A DNA stretch of 64,000 nucleotides from Dacryopinax spathularia (GCA_037974965.1 JBBPFI010000013.1:744001-808000), one strand, 5' to 3'; counted from the first letter of the stretch, positions 14,572 through 26,610 are shown. The notes: generated from the letters alone by a model not told the origin. Numbers and translations: made by a program.

Positions 14572-15893
14572 AAGATGCACCGCCATCGTTGTTGCTTGCC
14601 TTGTGCTCATCTGCCGTGAGTCTTAGAATCATCGCCGGCTATCATGGATACGTCCTGCCGGCATGTGGAGTCATTCCCAGCCTAATCTGTATTACACTGT
14701 ACTATACCACCGCTATGTAGGATAACCGCTTATTTCCGAGGCACCTAGCACCCGAAGGGATAGATGTCTTGCGCCACAGATGCGCGGTGATGATGCTGAG
14801 GTCCGCGAAAGATCTAATAGACCCAGGACCTTCAGCCTCGCTGGCAGGCCGAAACGGGAAAGTTCGGGAACGGAACCGATGCGTACACAGTTCATATCAG
14901 AGTCGATGAGGCATTAGGGTGCTTCTGACTGGCTTCTTAATGGATTTTAACCACTCCACGCGGAGCATCCGTCGCGCGATATTGGGCGCTAGTTACTTCA
15001 GCGCCGCCTCGACTTTAATCTTTCTGCACGCTTGTTGGCCGCAACAGCATGTTCATCCTCTGTGTACCCAGCGCTCAACCGACCGGTTGTTGGAGAGAGC
15101 GCATATAAGCTGCGGAATACATGTATGTACACCGGATTTTCTGGTGGATGAGGCGGTACAGAGCCAGGGTCTCCGGATGGCCAAAGGAGGCGTGCGATAT
15201 CCCCATCAGATGCACATACAGATTGCCATCGGCCGCTGCTTAGCCTGGCCGCGTGCAGCAGACGAGCAGAGAGGAAGATGTATCTGAGGAAGACCGCATC
15301 AGGTGCGTGCACCCACGCCTTCTCTGTCAAAAGAGTGGTACCATACACTAGGGGCACAGCGAGCGAGATTCCCAACGTTGTGGCTTCGCCATCCTTTCGT
15401 TCCATCCTGTCCGAACACCATCTTTTACAGCGGCGAGCGGTGGCCGATCTCCAGTATATATACCTACCACTCGGGATCGGCCTCCTAATGCCCTGAGAAC
15501 ATATAACATACCAACACACCCTCTCCTCCTCCTCGTCCCAAAGCGTCGTGTGTCGTATCATCCCTGACTCCTTTTCCCCGCCCCTTCAGCAGATCAGAGC
15601 CGCCTCATTGGTGTTTTCAGTCTTCGGAGAGGCACGTCCGCCTTTTCCCAGGAAACAAAGGAAGCCGAATCAGGGACCGCGCCGCATCAGCTGTCAGATT
15701 GTTACAGGCGGCGCTGTTTGTGTTGGGACCCTGGAACGTATGGCTCTCTCCTTATTAGCCTCGCGATCAGCCCTCAGCTAATGTATATCATGGCTATGCA
15801 GTTCTAGCAAATATAGGAGAAGGCGCGTGTGCGGCCCCTCCCTCCTGGTTCTGTGCCTCGCCGCCGCCGTCCAGCTGTTCCTGGCTGGTAGGA
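14572..15893. other. 1.3-kb spacer with no convincing gene
   Basis: The spacer lies between the PRP43 stop and the F-box gene start. The longest open frame is on the minus strand, 15561-14998 (187 codons, beginning MIRHTTLWDEEEERVCW). It has one hydrophobic patch (TTLGISLAVPLVYGTTLL) but no family motif. Its composition looks no better than chance in GC-rich DNA, so it is not called as a gene. Confidence 0.4.
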
Positions 15894-17571
15894 ATGCGAG
15901 GTTTCGCACCGCGCTTGCTGAAGAGACGATCAGACGGTCGACCGCATACAGCGTCTGGGACATCTCCGACCACGCCATCGCCTTCTGTACCTGTATTTGA
16001 CGATCCTGACAAGCTGTGGGACCGCTCGCAAACACCTATGCCTATACTTCGTCAGCCGCCATCGCCGGTCGAGGAGCGGTTTATGCTGGGTGAGAAGGGG
16101 GTGGTGAGCGTGGATGGGACGCGAGACATCTTCGGCCGCCTCTCCATGAAGCCGTGGTTCGGCCGAGCAGGGGGCCATCAGTACTCGCGGAGCATGGGCT
16201 GGAAGCCGAAGGGGAAGGGCAGGGAGCGTAGCCCTGCGCCGCCGATCCACTGGTTACCGGACGAGCTGTTGCTGGACATCATGACGATCAGGATGAGGGA
16301 AGATGCGGATTTCGGGATCACCGCGAGTCATCTAGGTACGTGCCGCGGGCGCTTAACGTGCAGAATCCTCCTCGTACTAATCTTCGTTTGCAGATCGTCG
16401 GTTCCGCTGCATTGCCCTCAACTACCCTCTTCTATGGACAAACCTGCAACTGGAAGGTCCTGCGGCACAAGCAAAAGCCCGAGCGTTCCTGCACCGCTCT
16501 CGGGACTTGCCGGTCGAGATCTATTTGCGGTACTACTCGCAGAAAGATGCCGATGTGCTGCTGTACGTCGCGCAGATCAACGACTTCCGCAAGCTGTTCA
16601 AGGAGATCATCGCGTCTGCCCATCGATGGCGGGTGATCTCGTTCGACATACGCGACTACGATATCATGACCTACGCTGCGCGGGCGATCCCGCATCCGCT
16701 CCCACTGCTGGAGAAGATCATCCTGCGGTGTCGGACCGCACCGCATACCCCGACAGAAGAACACGTTTTCCCCCTGTTCCCCGAAGGCCCACCGCCGAGG
16801 CTAAAGCACATCGATTTCGACGCTGTGAACGCGCGCTGGGACCGCCCTTTCGCTCGAGACCTGGAGACGATCCGGGTCGTCCGATCTGTGCAGTGCGTGC
16901 CCGAGACCGTAGGACAGCTGTTCACAAGCCTACGCGCTTCGCCGGGGCTCAAGCGACTTCAACTCGAGAGCCTGACGAGCGTCGTCACCGCTAACGAGCG
17001 ACTCAAGCGAGTCATGCTCTCCGAGCTGGACATCCTGATCTTCTGGAAAGTGAACCCGGACGTGATGGGCCGTTTGCTGGAGTACATCCGCTGCCCGAAC
17101 CTCCGAGTACTAGAGATCCAGCTCACAAGTTCGAGGCGGAACATGCCCATCATCCAAGCGCTCGGATCTGCACTCGTCCCCCTGCAGAACCTGCACATGC
17201 TCGGCCTAGGAGGATGCGACTACCCGCCCGAGATCATCTATACCGTCCTTCGCCGCCTGCCGACCCTAAAAGCCGTTCGCATAATCGGCGGCTCCCTCCC
17301 GCACGCACTCCTGCACGGCCTCGCCAACAAGCTGGACTTTGACGGTACCGGAGCAAGGACGGAATGGCTCTGCCCCCAATTGGAAAGTATCCAGATAAAG
17401 AACGCGACCAACATAACGGACAGCGACGTCGTCCGCGCAGTCGCAAAACGGTACCGCAACCGGCAGACGGCGAGGATCAGGAGCGTGTGGTTAGGGTCGT
17501 GTCCGCATATCTCAGGCGAGGAGATTGTGGAGAAGCTGGCGTATTATAAGGTTGCCGTGCAGGTTGCCTAA
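15894..17571 (+). CDS. F-box-like / leucine-rich repeat protein
   Basis: Two exons (15894-16335 and 16394-17571) give 539 residues. After a Ser/Pro-rich N-terminus, an F-box-like segment at about residues 118-165 reads IHWLPDELLLDIM, then DRRFRCIALNYPLLWTNLQL. It is followed by RAFLHRSRDLPVEIYLRY, the usual continuation in the large basidiomycete F-box family. The remainder is irregular leucine-rich (LKRLQLESLTS, LRVLEIQLTS, LHMLGLGGCDYP, CPQLESIQIKNATNI). Such proteins are thought to present targets to SCF ubiquitin ligases. The target is unknown. Confidence 0.75.
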
Positions 17572-17946
17572 GTAGTCCGCACTGTTGTGCGCGAGGAGTG
17601 GAGTACGGGAAACGTTTTCTTGAGGGTTTTTTGGGAGGCGGCTGGATTGGCCTTATCATCTTTATATCTTGATCTCATGTAACTGTAGCACTAGCAAGCA
17701 TTCTTGATCTTCTCAAATTCACGACGCACAACAACATAGTCGCAGAAGAGAAGCCTCGTAGAAACTGGACTGCTGAAGCAGCGAGAAGAAGTGCTTCTCG
17801 GAGATACGGATAATCAGAAGCCAGCTTCTTCGGACACAAAAGCGGAACCAAACTGAACTCATTCTCGGTCTGGCGCGCTTTTGGACCTCGACCCTCATCT
17901 GGCGTACTAAGGAGCCGCACACTCACGCGCCACGTACTCCTACGAA
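17572..17946. other. Intergenic spacer upstream of Mago
   Basis: There are 375 bp between the F-box gene stop and the Mago start, both on the plus strand. It presumably holds a terminator and a promoter. No other feature was seen. Confidence 0.4.
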
Positions 17947-18808
17947 ATGGCCCAACAACTAGAGAAAGATCCTTTCTACCTAAGGTGCGTCTCCCCGCCC
18001 ACTCCTCCTATGGGCTGCACTGACGTTGGTGTAAAGATACTAGTGCGTATATGCTGAGCAGTAGGTGGCAGGAGAGAGCTGACGAAAGGGGGGCAGTACG
18101 GGCCACTCAGGCAAACACGGACACGAGTTCCTCGAGTTCGAGTACCATAAAGGGCGGTTGCGCTACGCGAACAACTCGAACTACCGGAATGACTCGCTGA
18201 TCCGGAAAGAGAGTGCGTATCTCCCGTCCTCTCGCTCCTCCCCTACCTCGCCCGTACCGTGCCATCGTCTGCTTGCGGCGTTGCGTTGGTGTATGGTGTA
18301 TAGGGTGGTGCTGACGAATTTGTCGGTAGTGTGGATCTCTCCTATTGTTGTTGGAGAGCTGAAGCGGATTATCGAGACGAGTGATATTACCAAGTATGCA
18401 CCTATGCTCCTAGGGGTCGTACGGAGCAGTCATTGACTGATTGGGTTTTTGTGCGTAATAGGGAAGACGACGCCAACTGGCCGAAGAAGAGTATTGTCGG
18501 CAAGCAGGAGCTCGAGATCCGGATAGGGAACGAGCATATCTCATTTGAGGTGCGTCCCTCCCACCTCTTCGGTTGGTACGAGAGAGTGCTGATGCGCGTT
18601 GGTGTTGTAGACGGCGAAGATCGGGTCGCTGGTCGAGGTGCAAGAGTCGGAGGATCCGGATGGTCTGAGGACGTTCTACTACCTGGTGCAGGATCTGAAG
18701 GTACGCCTTTTGCAAGAGAGTGGTAGGAAGAGATGTGGCTGATGTATGCGTTGCTAGTGCCTTATTTTCTCCCTCATCTCTCTGCATTTCAAGATCAAGC
18801 CTATATAG
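17947..18808 (+). CDS. MAGO: Mago nashi homologue (exon-junction complex core)
   Basis: Seven exons give 150 residues: 17947-17984, 18037-18042, 18097-18212, 18330-18393, 18462-18549, 18611-18700 and 18758-18808. The protein contains [89 protein letters not shown] and ends FKIKPI, all nearly invariant in Mago. Mago binds Y14 and clamps eIF4A3 on spliced mRNA. The second exon is only 6 nt (ATACTA) and is required to give R-Y-Y-T-G. Its upstream acceptor is the unusual TAAAG. Confidence 0.95.
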
Positions 18809-19213
18809 TTCGCCTGAGACCGCCGTGGGTAGTTGTTGGGACAGAAGTGGGACACTGAGACGGGAGCGCTGTACGCTAGCAAAACCATGTTATAATCTAT
18901 GTGCATCCCAGTCTCCCCCTTGCTCCTTTGCGTACCGAGATGGTGAGATATGTGGCTATCGTCTGCGGTATCGCATGCCACGCGGCGGTTATAGTTGAAC
19001 TAAGAAGAAGTCGGAATTTCGCCCCTGCTTCTTCCTCCACCCTTCGCTTTCTGTCCTTCCAGCCGCTCTTCTAACGAGCAACCTTACTTCTATAACTACC
19101 ACTTATCCTTCTGCGTTAACCCGCCCAACGCTGCCCGTTCCCCGTGTCTCGGCGCCCAATAGCTCCATTAGACTTCACTCCTACCCAACCGGCCCTGACA
19201 GCCCAGCGCGCCA
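18809..19213. other. Intergenic spacer, Mago to EAF3
   Basis: There are 405 bp between two plus-strand genes. A pyrimidine-rich tract at about 19020-19100 precedes the EAF3 start, as is common in fungal promoters. No other feature was seen. Confidence 0.4.
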
Positions 19214-20550
19214 ATGCCACCGTCGGCGGCCCACTCCTCCAACGCACACGGCGCCGCCGGGTCGCCCAGCACCTCGCGGAAATCAGACTACTCGATGGCA
19301 TCGTTCGCACAGAACGAGAAGGTGTTATGTTATCATGGGCCGTTATTGTACGAGGCCAAGGTGCGTTCGGCGCGTCGTTTGCACGCGGAAGCGATGGGGG
19401 TTGGCTGATCTGGGTTCGTGGGTTGGGTTAAATAGGTGCTGAAGAGCGAGATTTGGGACGATACGAATTCGAAGATTGATAAAGCCAGAGGACCGCATTA
19501 TTTTGTGCATTATAAGGGGTGGAAGAACACGTTCGTCTCCTCCCCCTCCCTCTTCCTTCGAACTATCAATCTAACGCGTCTATCGCTGGTACATAGATGG
19601 GACGAATGGGTCCCCCAATCCCGCCTTCTCAAATGGAACGAACACAACCTCGCCCTCCAAAAGCAGCTGATTCAGTCACATAAGAAGGCGGACACGCCTC
19701 CCGCTTCTAAGCCTGCCCCGTCTGGGACTGGGAGCGGGAGGGACAGCACGGGCGGTGCGACGGGCGGGGGGAGACAGTCCTCCACCACCGACAGGCGAAA
19801 AGACGCTCGGGGCGTGAAGCGACCTCGAGAAGATGTGCGCTTTTACCTTTTCCCTGGTTTTGCGATGCGCGCTCATGGATCTGGTGGTAGGACGAGAAGA
19901 AGCCCGAGCTCAAGCTCGTCGTGCCGGATATCCTGAAGGTGCAGCTTGTGGATGATTGGGAAGCAGTAACGAAGAACAACCAGCTCGTTTCCCTCCCTCG
20001 CGAGCCGAACGTGCGCGAGCTGCTCGAAGACTTCCAAGAGACCTTAAAACCGCGTGTATCGCCGTACGGACCCCCTTCTTTCTACACTCCCACATGCATG
20101 CGGCTGATCTAGACGGGGTAGGAACATCGCCGCCCTCTTCCCCGAGCTCCTAGCGGGCCTAACACTATACTTCAACCGCTCCCTGGGCCAAAACCTGCTC
20201 TACCGATTCGAGCGCGCCCAGTACGCCGAAGCGAAGAAGAAGTACGAAGCAGGAAAAGAACACGGCCTGGCGCAGGTGTACGGGGCCGAGCATTTGTTAC
20301 GGATGATCGTCAATATGCCCGCGATGATCAAGGAGACCGGGATGGATCAGGAGAGTATTAGGCTGTTGGGGGAGCATTTGAATGAGCTGCTTAGGTGCGC
20401 CGCGCTCACTTTTGTGATGACTGGACTGGAATGGAAGGGACTGATGGGATGTTGTGCATGTGTAGGTATCTGACAGAGCGGAGAGAGAGAGTCTTTTTGC
20501 CCGAATACGATAATGCGAGCTTGCCGTACTTGAACATCTACCGTACTTGA
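19214..20550 (+). CDS. EAF3: EAF3/MRG15 chromo-barrel and MRG domain protein
   Basis: Six exons (19214-19360, 19436-19530, 19597-19834, 19891-20063, 20122-20394, 20466-20550) give 336 residues. The chromo barrel at about residues 35-105 reads EKVLCYHGPLLYEAKVLKSE, HYFVHYKGWKNTWDEWVP and SRLLKWNEHN. A basic low-complexity linker follows, then the MRG domain from LKLVVPDILKVQLVDDWEAV through LYFNRSLGQNLLYRFERAQY, GAEHLLRMIVNMPAMI and PEYDNASLPYLNIYR. Eaf3/MRG15 reads H3K36 methylation for the NuA4 acetyltransferase and the Rpd3S deacetylase. The gene lies about 8 kb from EAF1, another NuA4 subunit, with PRP43, the F-box gene and Mago between. Confidence 0.95.
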
Positions 20551-20689
20551 ACGCGAGATCCTACTGCTCTCTTGTCGCCCATATGTCTCCCTCCCGAGAC
20601 TATTGGCATTAGTATTCTATGTATACCATCTGCGTAATGCATCCCCCCCATACCCACACTACCCCCGCGCCACATAGTGCATACAGGCG

Positions 20690-21468
20690 CTATAGCTTCT
20701 CAATCCCAGCCGTAACACCCGGGTTCTTAAGCCAGTCTATCCTCACATCCTCCAGATGGTCATCAAAGTCCCCCAGCTCCCTAATCAGCGTCCCCGCCTC
20801 CAGCGCTCTTAGAGCTCGTGCAGGTAGGTCAGGCTCAGCGAGGTGGAACGTCGGTGCATGCTTCGATTCTGCCGCTGACGAGGCTGTGGAAGGCGCGGGG
20901 GAAGTAAAGGCGTTCGAGATGGCTTTTAATGATGGTGAAGCCACATAAGCCTATCACGCATCAGCATCTCCCCAAAAGGGAGAAAAGGAGTCGGGACGTA
21001 CGACCAACCCAGCCTCGCCCATCGACAGCCCCTCTGCGTCCAACACGAACGCGACCGTATCCGGGCTCGTGCCTCTGATCTTACTGACCACTTTATCCCC
21101 CACCGGTCCTAAGGACTTCTCGTCCGCCCGGTCCGAGGCCTCGTAGTACCCCACTATCCTGAGGGCATTATCTTCCGCGTACCCTCCTACCTACATATCT
21201 CCCTAATCAGCGCCTCTACACGCCCTTATTGAGGGAAAAGAGGGAAATGGCAGGGACGTACGAGATCAAGCCCGATCTCCATCATTGGACTCAGACTTGT
21301 CCAGTGATGTAGCAGGGGTACGGCGTCACTTAGCACTATCTCTGCTGAGCCGGGCGGGGAAGGGGAGAGGAGGACGCCATTGACGGTGTTTGTGGGGTAC
21401 TTTGCTGCGTGTAGGAGGAGTTTGAGGTATGCGAGGCGGGAGAGGGTGTATGATTGGGCTGGCGCCAT
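20690..21468 (-). CDS. EMC8: ER membrane protein complex subunit 8/9
   Basis: Three exons (21468-21262, 21190-21002, 20950-20690) give 218 residues. It starts MAPAQSYTLSRLAYLKLLLH, then AAKYPTNTVNGVLL, SDAVPLLHHWTSLSPMMEIG, RIVGYYEASDRADEK and AFVLDAEGLS. These are the MPN-like core motifs of the EMC8/EMC9 (UPF0172) family. The family lacks the JAMM metal-binding histidines and acts structurally on the cytosolic side of the EMC insertase. It is convergent with EAF3 (139 bp between stops) and divergent from tafazzin. Confidence 0.93.
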
Positions 21469-21707
21469 CGCTGCGTTTTGTTATGGGGTATGGGGCGAGG
21501 ACCAGGTGGGTGAGGTGTATGCAGGTGGGAGTAGGGGACGCGACGGTCCTCGGCATCGTGTCCGCGGCGGAACCCGGCTTTTGGGTGTATCTTATTGCTC
21601 TTACTACTTCTGCTCTAAACACTAGACTCTGTGCTGGACTATTGCCTATCTATTGTACCTATCTAGCCCTCGGAAGACATAGGGGCCGAGAGTGAGCAAG
21701 ACGGTGT
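21469..21707. promoter_or_regulatory. Bidirectional promoter, EMC8 / tafazzin
   Basis: There are 239 bp between divergent start codons. This is short enough that the two transcripts must share the same nucleosome-depleted region. Confidence 0.5.
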
Positions 21708-22864
21708 ATGCTCTACCAGCGAATCTCCTCCGGCACAGTCGGCGCCGTCGGTTTACTGTGCAAAGCCTTCCTGAAATGGGGATGCAAGGACGTGAAGGTC
21801 GAGGGGCTTGACGTGCTCTTGAAAGCGTTGGAGGATCGGACTCGTAGGGCTAAGGGGGTTGGGATTCTAACTGGTGCGTGTCTGCTCTTTTCTGTGCAGG
21901 CGGGCGCTCGCTGATGGGTGAGGCAGTGTGCAACCATATTTCCGTGTATGTCTGCCACCTCTCGCTGGGCTTGTACGAGTGACGCTTAGACGAACCAAGC
22001 TAGGCTGGACGACCCTCTAATATGGGGTATAATGCCCCCTCGCACATACTTCGACCCCAACCTAAGCAGATGGACACTCGGCGCATCCGACATAATATTC
22101 ACCAATCCGTGCGTCCCCCACCTTCCACCGCTGTATCCCACCTGACTGCGTGGTGTTAATGGGGTGGGGCAGGATATATGGCGCGTTCTTTAGGGCTGGA
22201 CAGGTGTTTGAGACGTTTCGCGGTGGGGGGATATATCAGGCTGCGGTGGATGATGCAATCCAGAAGCTGAACGAGGGGAGATGGGTGCGTCCCTTCCACA
22301 CCATTCATCCCTCCAAACTGACGGGCGTGTGCACAGATACATGTCTTCCCGGAAGGGAAGATCAACCAGCCGTGCTATAACCCTGCAGGAGGACTCTTTC
22401 CGTTCAAGTGGGGAATGTTGGTCCTTCCACCTTTTTCCTCGTGGCTTATAGCTGACAATACGCAGGGGAAGAATGATCATGGAAGCCAAAGCTACGCCCT
22501 ACATCCTCCCAATGTTCATCAAAGGCCCGTCCCCCCTCTCCCTTCCCTTCCCCTCCCCGTCTGCCCACCCACCCCAAGTGCTAAAATCCCGCATCCAGGC
22601 ACAGACCAAATAATGCCCGAACCCCGCCACTTCCCCAACAAGTTCCCCCTCCCCGGGAAAGAGCTCTCGATCACCTTCTCCCCCGATGAGAGGATGAACG
22701 ACGCTGTTGGGCGGATGAGGGAGGGGTGGCTTGCCCGTGGGAGGGGTGGGAGGGTGGAGGGGGAGAGTGGGACGGCGGAGACGAGGAGTCGGATTACGGC
22801 GCGGATACGGGATTCTGTAGTCGCCTTGAGGGAAAGATTGGAATCGAGAGATGTTGCAAGCTAA
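21708..22864 (+). CDS. TAZ1: Tafazzin-type monolysocardiolipin acyltransferase
   Basis: Seven exons (21708-21873, 21927-21945, 22004-22108, 22173-22284, 22337-22416, 22466-22524, 22599-22864) give 268 residues. The acyltransferase block reads VCNHISVLDDPLIWGIMPP (N-H-x4-D motif), FFRAGQVFETFRGGGIYQ, WIHVFPEGKINQP and FKWGMGRMIMEAKATPYILP. All four are tafazzin motifs. The enzyme remodels cardiolipin acyl chains at mitochondrial membranes. Exon 2 is only 19 nt and encodes the catalytic Asn-His. The last intron (22525-22598) starts with GC instead of GT; no in-frame GT donor was found nearby. Confidence 0.93.
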
Positions 22865-23150
22865 CAAGGACGCTCAAATCCCCCGCCGAGCAATGTGTGC
22901 TGTGGGTCGAAGGTGGACTGTCACATAATGCGCTTGTCAACACTTCCTGCACACCAGATTACAATGCAGGGAGAGTGTATCTCTGTTGACGAACTTCTGG
23001 CGAACAAGAGCCGACGGCCGCGTGATACATGTGTTCACTCTAGCATTTTATCATGCGCTCTAGAGATATAAATACATGCGAGACTGAGGGTAATACAGAA
23101 ATAACTGGTATCGTTGCAGATGGAATGCAGAAGGGCGTACATAGCAGATA

Positions 23151-26100
23151 TCAAAACACAGCAGGGAATGCCGAAGGTGGTTTCCCACCCTCGCTGTCTA
23201 TCTTCCTTCTCTTCGCTTCAGGATGCTCTTTCTTCAGCTGCTCTAGCACAACCGTGCTCAATCTTTCATATCCTTGCTCTACGGTGTCGAACGTCGATTT
23301 GAGCTGCATTCGCTGTTGGCCTAGGGTGAGCCAGACACGGTGCTTCATTCCTGACTCCGTTGGGACGCTTTCCGAGAAATAGGAAGGCTCTCCCAGATCG
23401 TGTGATTTGCAGAATTCTGAAAGGTAGACGTCGGTGCGGCGTTCTCGTATGGGGTGAAGATCAGAACTCACCTAGTAGGATATGCGTCGCTCGTTTAGGA
23501 TGGACAGCAGGAGCTGAACGACCGGGCATGTTGACCTCCGAGTGAGGCCGTTTTCTCAAGCTTTTCCTATGGTTTCCCCGGTTCGCCTCTTCACCGGTAG
23601 CAGGTCCGGAATAGTGTTCCGCCTTCGACCTGACGCCTAGCCGCTCCATCGGTGCAGATGCCGCAGGCAGATGGACAACATCGTCTAAAGGCGACGAAAG
23701 ATAGGGGGTCTGTGAGGAACCTTGCACAGGTCTCGAGGATGACGACATGCGCGAACCCGCATCAGCCCAATCGGACGAATGCAGAACGCGCGCTCTAGAA
23801 CCAAAATCGTCGCTCACAGGCGGGCGCTCTGAGCGCATGGGATGATGCGTACGAGCAGACTGTGGCGACATGCTCGATCGAGAATAACCTGTCGACGTGA
23901 CCAAATGATCGCGACGGAACAAGTCATTTTCGGAGCGGGTCGGCTCGTAATACGCAGTAGGCGAGGAACCAAAGCCAGTGCCGGGGTTGCCGCATCCGTA
24001 ATGGCGACTAACCGCTACTGGCGCTCCCTGTTCCCATTGCAAAGGCGAGTGCGAAGGTTGCGGAGGGTAGGAAGCCGACGAACTGGCCTGGTTTGACGAG
24101 AACCCATAGTAGTCAGCAACGCCCGAGTCACGATACGACGACGAATAGGCGTCCGCTCTATAGGCTCGATCGTATTGTCGCTCCAGGGCCGCGGGAGCAT
24201 CCATTGAGTATCGTTGCTGAGCCCCCCACCTGCCGGCATAAGCCTCACGTACCGGACTGCGTCGGTGCTTGTAGGAATGCCTCTCGTCCAAATCCGTAGG
24301 ACGATCGTAGGGGTCAAATTTTCGATATGAGCGGTCCGGGTGAGAATTCCAGCTTTCGTAGTCTGGTCTAGTGGAAGTCACGTAGGCATCAGCAGGAGAA
24401 GAGTCTGAACGATAGCCAGTCGGGAAAGGGTCACTGGGATGGTACTCCTGAGTGTCCGGGTAGGAATAGTAGCCCCGGTCATCGCCAGGAAAACGAGGGA
24501 TATGATTAGGCGCCGGGTCCAGGGTACGCTCGCCATTCCCAGGGATGGCAGCATGAGCGGAGTCACCAAGAGATGGCTCGTTGTGACGTTCCCTATAAGA
24601 CGGCAAATAGGACTGGTAAGACGACAAGGGTCCATCCTCCAGACCAGGTGACTCGGCAAAGTGCGACTCAATTGGAGCAACGCCGCTTCGACGCTCACCA
24701 TCCGGCTCGTAAGGAATGTCAATACCGCCAACAGGAGGACGAATGTATCCGTAGGGTACGGGCGCCCCACGAAAGCGAACGAACTCCAGGGCACCGTGCG
24801 TAACAGCAAAGATCGAGGTCGCCAGTTTAGCATCGTGTTCCGTTTGATACCTTCCGGGATCTGCGAAGATACGGCGATCCCGTGGATCCGTGTGTAGCTC
24901 CAGCTTTACAGTAAAGCCTATGAAGGATGTTAAAACGCGTGGATCTCGCGCGACTGATAGTCACTCACTGCCGTCCGCGTTGTGCTGGATGTTGAAATCG
25001 GGCCTGGCATCAGCTCGAAATGCTCGGAGTTCTACCATGATCGCCTGCAGGCAGACCTCGCCCAGCTCTCTGTCATTCGATGGCAAGGCCGTGCCCGACT
25101 TCATGGGCGTAATCTTAGGTGTCCTTGCATTTGGCTTTAGCGAACGCGATTTCCCCTTGCCTCGCTGCAGATCCTGTAGAATGTTCGACACGCCTTGAGC
25201 CAGTGCCAGAAGACAGACAGCTGCTTTCGCCTCTGTGCGCTTCGGAAATGCGGTTGGAGCCAGGTACGAAAACGACTGTTCGCTGTGCTCAATGCGTAGC
25301 AGACATCCATGCCCTGGCATTGGTCAGCAAACTATGGAAGGGGTGGCCGTTGAAGTACCTGCGTGCACTTCGCTCTCGTTCACACCCGTGAAGGACGCTT
25401 CAACGCCTAAGTGTTTGACTTTATTGAACATCTGGTAGAAGTACGTGATCGGGTTAGTCTGCCCATCTCGGAAGCCGACATTGGGCGGTAGCTTCTGGGA
25501 GAGTGCATCATACCACGCTTGTTGAGTGATATGGCCAGGATTGTCTTTCGTTCCGCCAAGAAGAATCAGCTTCTTGATCTGTTTGGGATAGGTCGCAGCG
25601 GCTTCCTCGGTCCATGGTCGCCTTAGACCGTCTCCGTGCACTATGTAGTCCAGGATTCCAAGGCGAATTGCTTCCTTACAGACGGCCAATTTCGCATCGG
25701 CTTTCGTTGGATAGGCGATTCGTACACTCCACGTCTTTTGATGCTGCTTCGACAGGTATATAGAGATGGCACAGCCGAACCCTGTACGGTCGCAGAGATG
25801 AGCCTCGATCTCCGATGTGCAGAGCATAGGTACTCGCCAGTTCCTTGCTTGGGATCCACGGTGTATGTGTAGATTGGCCGGACCTTGCCCTGGCGCCAAA
25901 CCTTGCACTGCTCCAGAATCCGCTCCGCATCCGCGGCTGCAGGACCGGAAGACTTTTCAGTGGGGGTAGGATCAGGGTTCCGGACTCTTGCATCTCGTCC
26001 GGTTCTGAGGAAGTCCAGGGCACCCGACTCGATCGCGACTTTCGCAGCGGATGCCTTAGCTTGAATCTTCTTCGTCCAGTTGCCTCGGGAGCGGAAGATC

Positions 26101-26610
26101 CGCTTGTTTCCATTGGGCAGCTGAATAGTGAGCGTGGCTTTCTTATCTGCGTTTGAAATGAGCAAACCTCACCAGCACTGACTGAGCAAACTCACCCAGG
26201 CCGACACCGCCATCGACACCAAAATCCCATTTCAGTGCATCGTGATTACCATACGTCCGCTGACAGACCTGGAATAGGTGACTGACGTCGACATTCGATC
26301 CTTTGACTTCGCCCTCAACATCGGGGAGAGCATCATCATCCGATTCTGGAGGCGGTGGCGTAGGCTCCTTCGGTTCGAGGGTCGACAGAGGCTGGGCGCC
26401 GAGCGAAAGCAGGAACTGGGCAGTCCCGATATCCTCAGCCTCGGTATCTTCACCTTCTCCACCATCGGAGGCGACACGCTCTTCGTCCTTAAGACCTTCA
26501 TGACCATTATCTTCTAAGTCGGTGGTTTGAGGCTTGTCCTCGCTCAGGAGAGCGTCGATGACAGATCGCTCCTCATCGGCTGGAGATTGAGGTTTCATTT
26601 CCTCATTCAT
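23151..26610 (-). CDS. Unrecognised protein with four dsRBM-like repeats and a disordered Tyr/Ser/Arg-rich region
   Basis: A spliced gene of roughly 1,000 residues; the start is taken as the ATG at 26610 (MNEEMKPQSPADEERS). After an acidic N-terminus come four related segments with a double-stranded-RNA-binding-motif-like ending: TKKIQAKASAAKVAIESGAL, PTKADAKLAVCKEAIRLGIL, PKRTEAKAAVCLLALAQGV and QTEHDAKLATSIFAVTHGAL. Two repeats also share an H/F-G-C-(A/L)-(I/L) strand. A disordered part of about 390 residues (SYQSYLPSYRERH onwards) with many Tyr, Ser and Arg follows, then a short C-terminal exon with a basic KEHPEAKRRKI. I do not recognise a named family. RNA binding is inferred from repeat shape only. 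The splice between repeats 1 and 2 (about 25810-25880) is uncertain. Confidence 0.7.
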
